NCBI GenBank assembly: GCA_016721085.1
Contig: JADKJI010000030.1
Span: forward strand, 1 to 55,506
Direction of reading: 5' to 3'
Length of the DNA stretch: 55,506 nt
Source: Chitinophagaceae bacterium
GTDB taxonomy: Bacteria; Bacteroidota; Bacteroidia; Chitinophagales; Chitinophagaceae
Shown here: piece by piece, positions 43,923 through 51,498 of the stretch
Position numbering within the stretch: position 1 is the stretch's first letter
Layout of the letters: the number at the start of each line of letters is the position of its first letter
Position numbers and translations under genes: made by a program
The notes under the pieces: generated by a model
Database searches by the model: none
Seen by the model: the letters and a program-made list of their open reading frames with translations, nothing else
What the model was told of the DNA's origin: nothing

Positions 43923-44331
43923 TCACGCAAAGGCGCAAAGGATTAGTACAAAAGTTCATCACCCCTGATTTAATTTAAGGGGCAAAGGGGTCGCTCCGCG
44001 ACGCAGAATACAATCTACCGATTTTGAACCAAAAGCACAAGAACGAAGACCGAAGGATTCCTACTGTGTTATACTTCTGAAATACTCAGGCTCTCTTTGT
44101 GTTCCTTCGTGCCCTTTGAGCCTTCGTGGTTCAAAAAAAAGAATATGAACTATTGAATAAAAGCGCCTCCGCGTCTCTGCGGTAAAATATATCCATCGAG
44201 ATGCAGAAACGTTGAGCTTGTATTCTCCTTTGACCTCCTAGCTCTGTATTCGTCGCGAAGTGCCCCCATTGCGCCTTAAATTATACTCGCAAAAATTGCT
44301 AAATAAAAAAAATCCTTAGCGCCTTTGCGTG
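43923..44331. repeat. Nested long inverted repeats filling the aspS downstream spacer
   Basis: The outermost pair is TCACGCAAAGGCGCAAAGGA (43923-43942) with TCCTTAGCGCCTTTGCGTGA (44312-44331). Inside, GCGACGCAGAATAC (about 43998-44011) pairs with GTATTCGTCGC (44247-44257), and TTTTGAACCA (44019-44028) pairs with TGGTTCAAAA (44127-44136). An orphan right arm of the CGCAGAGACGC family lies at 44164-44183. I see no gene in the 449 bases. Confidence 0.8.
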
Positions 44332-44365
44332 AAAAAAATATCAAGCCATTTTACTACCTTCAACC

Positions 44366-44881
44366 ATGCACTTCATCCCCCTCCACTGGAAACTCTTCCG
44401 CGTTGGCTGCATCCTCCAACTCATTGCCGTAGCCGGTGAAATGATGTTTTCGCTCGGCTCCCTCTTCACAGGTAAATTTCCCGTATCGGATAGCATTTCA
44501 ATATTGGTTCATATAGCCATGTTTCTTTTCGTATATATGGCATTATCAATCATCAATTATAATTATCCTGATACGCCACTATCTGCTACTCAGAAGAAAT
44601 ACTTTAACTGGCTCTTCATCATAAATTTTCTTTCAATCGTTTTTCTTTTTGGAAACCTCGTAAGTAACTGGCGCTTTATCAATGATATTTTGAAAGACAC
44701 CAAAGTGGGAATAGGCACCTGGTTAAGTTTTGGCTGGACAGTTTGGTACTCCTTATTAGTCTTTCTATTTCATGTAGTATTCCTTTTCGGAATGTATCGT
44801 TTACGTCGCATCATATTCAACAATACCTTGAAGAACTGGAACCAGCAATTTGAAACAACCTCCAATAGCAATCACCCGTAA
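44366..44881 (+). CDS. Four-helix membrane protein of unknown function
   Basis: A 171-residue protein with four membrane helices: FRVGCILQLIAVAGEMMFSL, SISILVHIAMFLFVYMALSI, KYFNWLFIINFLSIVFLFGN and FGWTVWYSLLVFLFHVVFLF. A short polar tail ends it. The start lies five bases after TACCTTCA, a promoter-like core. The family is not recognised. It resembles small helical proteins often found singly in Chitinophagaceae. Confidence 0.65.
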   Translation: MHFIPLHWKLFRVGCILQLIAVAGEMMFSLGSLFTGKFPVSDSISILVHIAMFLFVYMALSIINYNYPDTPLSATQKKYFNWLFIINFLSIVFLFGNLVSNWRFINDILKDTKVGIGTWLSFGWTVWYSLLVFLFHVVFLFGMYRLRRIIFNNTLKNWNQQFETTSNSNHP

Positions 44882-44980
44882 TAATCATAAGGAACTGGTA
44901 TTCAATCAATGTAGTTTTAGCATTTCATTGCCGGTTAATTAGGGTACATTTGAAAATAACCTTACCGTCAATAAAGCACT

Positions 44981-45823
44981 ATGAAATATATTTGGCTTTT
45001 TCTATTAGTCTTTACCGTAGTTTCTTGTAAAAAGAAAACAGAATCTACAGGTACCCCTGCAAAAAACTATAGCAATATTGCATATGGCACAGAAGCCAAA
45101 CAGAATTTCGACCTTTATATGCCTGCAGGAGCAACTGCATCCACTACTCCTCTCTTGATACTTATACATGGAGGAGGCTGGACAGAAGGGGATAAATCCG
45201 ATTTCATACCCTATATTTCTGAATTACAAAAGAGATTGCCTACCTACGCTTTTGCCAGCATCAATTACAGATTGTCGGCTAATGGCCAAAACATATTCCC
45301 TACTCAGGAAAATGATGTGAAAGCTGCTATAAGTTTTATTGCAAGCAAAGGAACTGAATATGGATATAGCCAAACTATCGGATTATTAGGCGCCAGTGCA
45401 GGGGCGCATCTTGCATTACTGCATGCTTATAAATATACAAGCCCATTAAAGGTTAAGGCGGTAATATCCTTGTTTGGTCCAACCAACATGACCACCATGT
45501 ACACTAACCCTCCCAATATATTGACACAACCGGCTTTGTTGATCTTGTTATCTGGCACCCCTGCAACCAATCCTACTTTATATCAACAATCAAGTCCGAT
45601 TCAGTTTGTAAGCAACCAGGCTAGTCCAACATTGCTCTTTCATGGCGGAAATGATTTTGTAGTACTTCCTGAACAATCAGCTTCTTTAAAGAGTGCATTG
45701 ACATTAGCTGGTGCCACTGCAGAGTATTATTTTTATCCTGCTGAAGCACATGGATGGGTGGGTGATAACCTCACTGATACATTCAATAAGATAGAAGCTT
45801 TTGCAAAAAAGTATATCCAGTAG
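44981..45823 (+). CDS. Esterase/lipase-type alpha/beta hydrolase lipoprotein
   Basis: A 280-residue lipoprotein with the lipobox FTVVSCKKK. It is a hormone-sensitive-lipase-like hydrolase with the oxyanion motif LIHGGGWTEGD, the nucleophile in LLGASAGAHLALLHAY, the acid in LLFHGGNDFVVLPEQS and the histidine in YPAEAHGWVG. It probably cleaves carboxyl esters at the cell surface or periplasm. It is convergent with the serine protease gene, with only four bases between the two stops. Confidence 0.9.
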   Translation: MKYIWLFLLVFTVVSCKKKTESTGTPAKNYSNIAYGTEAKQNFDLYMPAGATASTTPLLILIHGGGWTEGDKSDFIPYISELQKRLPTYAFASINYRLSANGQNIFPTQENDVKAAISFIASKGTEYGYSQTIGLLGASAGAHLALLHAYKYTSPLKVKAVISLFGPTNMTTMYTNPPNILTQPALLILLSGTPATNPTLYQQSSPIQFVSNQASPTLLFHGGNDFVVLPEQSASLKSALTLAGATAEYYFYPAEAHGWVGDNLTDTFNKIEAFAKKYIQ

Positions 45824-45827
45824 AAAC

Positions 45828-47201
45828 TTATCCTTTCCTGAATTTATAGTAAGCAAGCAGGAAGAATAGTCCCAGTATTCCTAACCCAGCCAACATTATA
45901 ATGAAGGAACCCGGTTCCTGGTCACGGCCTTCATCAATTCCGGATTGAGAGTTATTGATATAGTAGGATAAACCCGGATAATCAGTATTCATTTTCTTAA
46001 GCTGTGTAAACCCATTCAATGCCTTCTTATAATATCCTTTCTCATAAAAGGCATAGGCCCGTGAAAACAATTCACTCACTCCGCTCTTCCCCAATGTAAG
46101 ACTATCTGGCACGAATTCTCTTATCACCCCAACTGGGATAGCAAAGTTTAAACCAGGTGCGAGTCCTTTGGCAATATCATCCCAGCTCCCAAATGTTGTT
46201 ATACCTATTACAGCGCCCTTCCTATTACAAACTGGACCACCACTATTACCATGGTTTATATTAGCATCCATCTGAATCACAGGCCAACCGTTTACAGATT
46301 TCTTCAAAGCACTTACAATACCTTTTGTCAAAGTGGGCACAGCAACTGTTTCATTGGAAAGGAATTCATTGGTAGTAACAGGACTAGGATACCCGAATAC
46401 CAGCACTTCTTCTCCCACAGCCACTTCATTCAGTTTTGACAATGACAGAACAGGTAATTCAACGGGGGAATATATCCTAAGTAATGCCACATCCTTTCCA
46501 GGCATGGAATTACCTTTATTGACAATGAATGCAGGGAACGAAGCCGTGTACGCTTTTCCGTTACCTCCCTCCTTGTTCACCAACACAAATATCTTTTTCT
46601 CTAACTTTTCTAATTCAATAGGAACCACCTGATAAAAAACGTTAGCAAATGTTCTGTTAAGCAAAGCCCGTTGTTGATCATTGAATTGCAAAGCCCATGA
46701 CTGTTCAATGGCTGCAATATTGGTTTCAGTAATAAGGTTGAAAGCCGATAAAATAAATCTTCTTCTTAATGCTGCATCGCCTTCATCCACAACATGACAA
46801 TTAGTGATTACATATCCATTGCCCGATATAATAAATCCGGTGCCATTAGCTGCCACTCGTTCCCGATGCCTGAAATAATTGAAGGCAGTAACAAAATACC
46901 TTCTAGGGTTTTCATTAAAGGCGTTCAGAACAATATCGAGTTTTTGTGATGGGGAAAGGAAGATACTATCGACCTCAAAATCGCGGATGGAATCAAGCAA
47001 CTGGTTAAAGGCCTTGTTGTTGATGTTGATACGAGGCACATTCACCTCAGCCAGCATTTCGGTACGAACCATGACTATTGCCGCTTTACTATTGGCATAT
47101 TGCCGCGTTGCAGGCACTGTTTGTGCCCTTACCAGCAAACCGTTGCCGAGCATAGCCAAGAGGAAGAGCCACACCTTTATAGTCATACCTGTATTTCGCA
47201 T
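45828..47201 (-). CDS. Membrane-anchored trypsin-like serine protease
   Basis: A 457-residue protein with a signal peptide (WLFLLAMLGNGLLVRA) and a C-terminal membrane helix (FIIMLAGLGILGLFFLLAYY). The catalytic triad reads VITNCHVVDEG (His), GKDVALLRI (Asp) and NINHGNSGGPV (Ser). TNCHVV has Cys where TNAHVV is usual. A TPR-like stretch precedes the anchor (RAYAFYEKGYYKKALNGFTQ). It resembles HtrA but lacks PDZ domains. Either the first Met or Met6 may be used. It is divergent from rarA. Confidence 0.88.
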   Translation of the reverse strand: MRNTGMTIKVWLFLLAMLGNGLLVRAQTVPATRQYANSKAAIVMVRTEMLAEVNVPRININNKAFNQLLDSIRDFEVDSIFLSPSQKLDIVLNAFNENPRRYFVTAFNYFRHRERVAANGTGFIISGNGYVITNCHVVDEGDAALRRRFILSAFNLITETNIAAIEQSWALQFNDQQRALLNRTFANVFYQVVPIELEKLEKKIFVLVNKEGGNGKAYTASFPAFIVNKGNSMPGKDVALLRIYSPVELPVLSLSKLNEVAVGEEVLVFGYPSPVTTNEFLSNETVAVPTLTKGIVSALKKSVNGWPVIQMDANINHGNSGGPVCNRKGAVIGITTFGSWDDIAKGLAPGLNFAIPVGVIREFVPDSLTLGKSGVSELFSRAYAFYEKGYYKKALNGFTQLKKMNTDYPGLSYYINNSQSGIDEGRDQEPGSFIIMLAGLGILGLFFLLAYYKFRKG

Positions 47202-47258
47202 AGTTTTTAACTCTCAAAAAGGGAAACTTATTGTAGTATTGCCTGTAAAATTTAGCTA

Positions 47259-48512
47259 ATGATTCCTCTGGCTGAAAGAATGAGGCCTGCGGGCATTGAT
47301 GATTTAGCCGGACAAGAGCATTTGACCGGCAATGGAAGCATTTTGCGTACAGCCATTGAAAAAGGCAAAGTGCCCTCTATGATACTCTGGGGACCTCCCG
47401 GAACCGGCAAAACCACGTTGGCGAATATCATTGCTCAAACCCTGAAAGTGCCATTTTACACCCTAAGCGCTATCAGCAGCGGCGTTAAGGAAGTGAGGGA
47501 AGTGATTGAGACCGCTAAGACTCAAAAAGACGCTATCCTTTTCATAGATGAAATACATCGCTTCAACAAAGGACAGCAGGATGCCTTGTTGGGAGCAGTT
47601 GAAAAAGGAATTGTAACCCTTATAGGCGCTACTACAGAGAACCCCTCTTTTGAAGTGAATAGTGCCCTATTAAGCAGGTGCCAGGTATATGTATTGAAAG
47701 GTTTAGGCAAAGAACAATTGTTGCAACTACTTCAACACGCAATAAGTACCGATGAACAATTAAGTAAAAGAAAAATCAATTTACAGGAAACAGAAGCTTT
47801 GCTATTGATTTCAGGCGGTGATGCACGCAAACTTCTCAACCTATTAGAGATAGTATGTGATTCTGTAACTGGTGATATAACCATTACAGACACAAAAGTG
47901 ATGGAAGTAGCGCAACAGAAAATTGCGCTTTATGATAAGAAAGGCGAACAACACTACGATATCATATCCGCATTCATAAAATCAATGCGTGGAAGCGATC
48001 CCAATGGAGCGGTTTATTGGTTGGCAAGAATGATTGAAGGAGGAGAAGATGTTGCCTTTATAGCACGCCGCATGTTAATACTTGCCAGTGAAGATATCGG
48101 CAATGCAAATCCTACGGCTTTAGTGATGGCAAACACCTGCTTTGATGCTGTAACAAAAATAGGTTATCCCGAATCACGCATCATCTTATCTCAATGTGCT
48201 ATCTATCTGGCTTCATCTCCAAAAAGTAATGCATCATATATGGCAATTGATGATGCATTAGCGGCTGTTAGAAGTCAGGGAGATCTTCCTGTACCATTAT
48301 ACCTTAGAAATGCTCCAACAAAGTTGATGAAGAATATGGACTATGGAAAAGGCTATCAGTATTCACACAGCTATGAAAATAATTTCTCAAAACAGGAGTA
48401 CTTACCAGATGCCATCAGTGGTAAGAAGTTCTATGATCCCGGAAAAAATGCTCGCGAAGAGGAACTCCGGAAATTCTTAAAGAGCCGCTGGGGCGATAAG
48501 TATAACTATTAA
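47259..48512 (+). CDS. rarA: Replication-associated recombination protein A (MgsA/RarA)
   Basis: A 417-residue AAA+ ATPase that acts at stalled replication forks. The start is family-typical (MIPLAERMRPAGIDDLAGQE). Walker A is WGPPGTGKTTLA, Walker B LFIDEIHRFNKGQQDALL, sensor 1 GATTENPSFEV and sensor 2 SGGDARKLLNLLEI. The C-terminal tetramerisation domain includes HYDIISAFIKSMRGSDPNGA. It is followed after 10 bases by an acetyltransferase gene and is probably co-transcribed with it. Confidence 0.95.
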   Translation: MIPLAERMRPAGIDDLAGQEHLTGNGSILRTAIEKGKVPSMILWGPPGTGKTTLANIIAQTLKVPFYTLSAISSGVKEVREVIETAKTQKDAILFIDEIHRFNKGQQDALLGAVEKGIVTLIGATTENPSFEVNSALLSRCQVYVLKGLGKEQLLQLLQHAISTDEQLSKRKINLQETEALLLISGGDARKLLNLLEIVCDSVTGDITITDTKVMEVAQQKIALYDKKGEQHYDIISAFIKSMRGSDPNGAVYWLARMIEGGEDVAFIARRMLILASEDIGNANPTALVMANTCFDAVTKIGYPESRIILSQCAIYLASSPKSNASYMAIDDALAAVRSQGDLPVPLYLRNAPTKLMKNMDYGKGYQYSHSYENNFSKQEYLPDAISGKKFYDPGKNAREEELRKFLKSRWGDKYNY

Positions 48513-48522
48513 ATTCATTTCC

Positions 48523-48975
48523 ATGCCTATTATATGGACCTGCAAACCATTTGAAGAATTACAGCCACGTGAACTGTATGCTATACTTCGTTTACGCAAT
48601 GAAGTGTTTGTAGTGGAACAGAATTGTGTTTTCCAGGATGCGGATAACAAAGATTTCTACGCCTACCATGTAATGGGCTGGTTGGATGGTAATCTGGTTG
48701 CATATACAAGATTATTGCCACCAGGTATTAGTTATGTGCATGCATCTATTGGAAGGGTCGTGAATTCGAGCACAGTAAGAGGTTCTGGAGCCGGTCGTGA
48801 ACTAATGTTGCAATCTATATCTATATTATATAGTCTTTGGGGGAAAATCCCCATCCAGATCGGTGCCCAGCTGTATTTGGAGAAATTTTACAAATCCCTT
48901 GGTTTTCAACAAATAAGTCCAGTTTATTTAGAAGATGGTATAGACCACATAGAGATGTTACTACAACCTGCATAG
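48523..48975 (+). CDS. elaA: ElaA-type GNAT acetyltransferase
   Basis: A 150-residue GNAT protein of the ElaA family: ELYAILRLRNEVFVVEQNCV, FQDADNKDFYAYHVMGWLDG and the acetyl-CoA site IGRVVNSSTVRGSGAGRELM. The end YLEDGIDHIEMLL is also typical. The substrate of ElaA is not well defined. Its start lies 10 bases after rarA. Confidence 0.88.
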   Translation: MPIIWTCKPFEELQPRELYAILRLRNEVFVVEQNCVFQDADNKDFYAYHVMGWLDGNLVAYTRLLPPGISYVHASIGRVVNSSTVRGSGAGRELMLQSISILYSLWGKIPIQIGAQLYLEKFYKSLGFQQISPVYLEDGIDHIEMLLQPA

Positions 48976-49126
48976 TAAAAACCCCTAACGCTAAGCTTTT
49001 CCCAAAAAATATATATCCACACGCACACAAAAAGATACTAAACCTTCGTTTCATGTAAGTACGACCACTGTTTATGAGCATAAGCAGAGGAATCAAAGAC
49101 CATCTGAAAACTAAATCTAATATCAC

Positions 49127-50089
49127 ATGAAACAAAAGCTACACTCTTTTGTGTGGAAGTGTTTGGTAGTTACACTACTGATTCTCACAGGCTCCACCTA
49201 CAGCTACAGCCAGTATTTAGAGAAAGCTTCTTTTTTTGAAGCAGGTATCACCGTTGGACCTTCTAACTTTTTAGGAGACCTTGGTGGTAACTACGGAAGA
49301 GGAACTACTTTCTTAAAAGATAATAACATCCCGCTTACAAAGCTGATGTTCGGTGCTTACCTCTCTTACCAACCTAGCGAATGGCTCGCCTTCCGATTTA
49401 ATGGAAGTTTCGGTACCCTTGAAGGCGATGATGCAATCATCAACGGTAAAGGTGGACTGGAAGAAGCCCGCAAAATCAGAAACTCAAACTTCCGTTCCAA
49501 AATAGCAGAAGCTTTCGTTGGAGCAGAAATTTACCCAACAGTTTTCCTTGAAGATGATCCAAGTGATGTATTCCATCGCATCCGTCCTTATGGATTGATA
49601 GGCGTTGGTGTTTTCCATTTTAATCCACAAGGAACTGATCCTGCAAATGGTCAATGGGTAAACTTAAAAGGACTTCATACAGAAGGACAGGGATTCACAG
49701 AATATCCCGACAGGAAAGAATACAAATTTACACAAGTGAATATACCATTAGGTATTGGTGTGAAATATTTTGTAAACGAAACTGTTAGTCTTAGCCTTGA
49801 AGCGATTCACAGAAAAACTTTCACAGACTATATCGATGATGTAAGTACTACCTATATCGACCCAGCTTTATTCTATAACTATCTTCCAATGGCGCAAGCA
49901 CAACAGGCAGAACGTTTAGCTAATAAAACAAACCCGGGTGGATTAGGTCTTACAATTTTTGGACCTGGCGATAAACGCGGAACTCCAACAAACAATGATG
50001 CTTACTATTCTGTAGGCTTCAAGTTAGGAATCCGTTTAGGTTCAGGTAATCCTTACAGGAACAGTACCCGTTGTCCAGTTCGTTACTAA
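49127..50089 (+). CDS. PorG-like outer-membrane barrel (DUF6089 family)
   Basis: A 320-residue protein with a signal peptide (to YSYSQ). The mature start (FFEAGITVGPSNFLGDLGGN) and repeated strands (LMFGAYLSYQPSEWLAFRFN, FTQVNIPLGIGVKYFVNETV, YYSVGFKLGIRLGSG) match the DUF6089/PorG family. PorG is an outer-membrane part of the type IX secretion system in Bacteroidota. This could be PorG itself or one of the many related barrels. It is followed by a small secreted gene. Confidence 0.82.
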   Translation: MKQKLHSFVWKCLVVTLLILTGSTYSYSQYLEKASFFEAGITVGPSNFLGDLGGNYGRGTTFLKDNNIPLTKLMFGAYLSYQPSEWLAFRFNGSFGTLEGDDAIINGKGGLEEARKIRNSNFRSKIAEAFVGAEIYPTVFLEDDPSDVFHRIRPYGLIGVGVFHFNPQGTDPANGQWVNLKGLHTEGQGFTEYPDRKEYKFTQVNIPLGIGVKYFVNETVSLSLEAIHRKTFTDYIDDVSTTYIDPALFYNYLPMAQAQQAERLANKTNPGGLGLTIFGPGDKRGTPTNNDAYYSVGFKLGIRLGSGNPYRNSTRCPVRY

Positions 50090-50172
50090 TGCTACATAAA
50101 GCGAAAGCTTTAAAGATATTATAATCCGTACCCTTTGAAAACTATCTTGATCCGTTCACGAAAGGCTTCGTT

Positions 50173-50580
50173 ATGAAAACATCTGTACTCACACGAAAAT
50201 GTGCTGCCATTGGTTTGCCCATGCTTCTCATAGCAGGCACCATTCTGGCTTCCTCTTTCAGGACTGCAACTGTTAATTCAGGCATTGCCTCTCCGAACCA
50301 TAAGGATACCATCCTTATTCAGAAATCTCAGACCAGCAAAAAAATCAGAGTTAAACTTTATCCCAACGCCAATCACCAGGTGCTTTTTTTCAGCGCATCC
50401 GGACAAGATGGCAAGGTTTTCCAACTATTTCTTTTTGATATAGATGGCAAGCTGGTAAAACAAGTTAATATCCGTAACAAGCAGACCACAGTCCTAAACA
50501 ATATTGATAAAGGAAATTACCTCTTCGAAGTTTTCAGTGACGATGAGCGCATTGAGAATGGACAAGTGATAGTGAAGTGA
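50173..50580 (+). CDS. Small secreted protein made only of a type IX sorting-like beta-sandwich
   Basis: A 135-residue protein with a signal peptide (about residues 1-28). The rest resembles the C-terminal sorting (Por_Secre_tail-like) fold: KIRVKLYPNANHQVLFFSAS, FQLFLFDIDGKLVKQVNIRN, KGNYLFEVFSDDERIENGQV, ending IVK. Usually this domain is the last 80 or so residues of a large cargo protein; here no cargo is present. It may be a free-standing relative used in the envelope. The PorG-like neighbour is suggestive. Confidence 0.6.
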   Translation: MKTSVLTRKCAAIGLPMLLIAGTILASSFRTATVNSGIASPNHKDTILIQKSQTSKKIRVKLYPNANHQVLFFSASGQDGKVFQLFLFDIDGKLVKQVNIRNKQTTVLNNIDKGNYLFEVFSDDERIENGQVIVK

Positions 50581-50762
50581 TTCCTTTTAAGTTCTTTGTT
50601 TTTACAAAAGAGAAAACCAATAAGCAGCAGGGAAATTAGTAAGATCTAATATCCGGTTGAGTCAAGACCTGATCCGTTCCCTATTATTTAATACCCATTC
50701 AAAAAGATTTTATTAAAGATTCCCTGCGCTTGCTTATTGGAGCTTTTAGCTTAAGGCTTTTA

Positions 50763-50963
50763 GCCTAAAGCCTAGGGCCTAAGGCCTAAGGCTTTGTTCA
50801 GTAAGCTGAACGAGTGTTTATCCTTCGAATTATGATTTTTGTTTTATGCTTTAAGCTTTAAGCCTAAAGTTATCGGGCCTATCGCCTATGGCTTTGTTTT
50901 GTAAATTGAACTCGTGTCTATTCTCCGAGCTAAGCTTTAGGCCTTAGGCCCTAAGCCTTAGGC
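50763..50963. repeat. GCCTAAGG-word inverted repeat with internal tandem copies
   Basis: The left arm 50763-50792 and right arm 50934-50963 are complementary at 27 of 30 positions, built from GCCTAAGGC words. Between them two diverged direct copies occur: GGCTTTGTTCAGTAAGCTGA (50790) and GGCTTTGTTTTGTAAATTGA (50890), each followed by a GTGT..AT.C.. segment. It lies in the 393-base spacer between convergent genes, which otherwise holds no gene. Confidence 0.85.
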
Positions 50964-50973
50964 TAATCTTTAA

Positions 50974-51498
50974 TCACAAGAAAATCTCCGCCACTTCCTT
51001 CCAATCATTAACCCGATGAAATTCCGTAACCCCCATATTATGCGGAGCGGAATAGAGGTATTGTTTCCCTTTGAAATGAACAAGGTTTCGGGGATGATCA
51101 TCGATCATATAATCTCCAGTTACTAATCTTTTATCGCCACAGAGAACTACCTGGCGCCAGCTGAGGAAGGGGAAATAATCTCCCAGCCATTCTAATTTAT
51201 CTTTAAGTGAATTGGGGAATTCTGTTGCAGCAGACACAATGAATAATTCGTATTTCTTATTGATGGCTTCTATCACTTCCTGACAATCCTTCATTACAGG
51301 AAGATCACGGAAGAATCCTGGTTCATGCAAACGCTGACGCACCATTACCTGATGTTCTTCAGGAAATCCTTTTACCCAGGAACCATTTTCCATCTTATCG
51401 TAAACCACTTTCCTTCCGTAGTTACTTTCATACCATGCAATCATGCGGCCCATGGGATCGGCCATCACTTCATCCATGTCAACTAATACTCTTTCCAT
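50974..51498 (-). CDS. 5'(3')-deoxyribonucleotidase-like HAD phosphatase
   Basis: A 174-residue HAD-fold protein of the NT5C type: the nucleophile motif RVLVDMDEVMADPMGRM, the Ser/Thr motif LFIVSAATEFPNSLKDKLEW, and the acid motif DYMIDDHPRNL. Such enzymes dephosphorylate deoxynucleoside monophosphates. Its ATG directly abuts the uvrA stop codon (no spacing), so the two are translated from one message. A role in nucleotide-pool cleaning alongside excision repair is inferred. Confidence 0.85.
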   Translation of the reverse strand: MERVLVDMDEVMADPMGRMIAWYESNYGRKVVYDKMENGSWVKGFPEEHQVMVRQRLHEPGFFRDLPVMKDCQEVIEAINKKYELFIVSAATEFPNSLKDKLEWLGDYFPFLSWRQVVLCGDKRLVTGDYMIDDHPRNLVHFKGKQYLYSAPHNMGVTEFHRVNDWKEVAEIFL

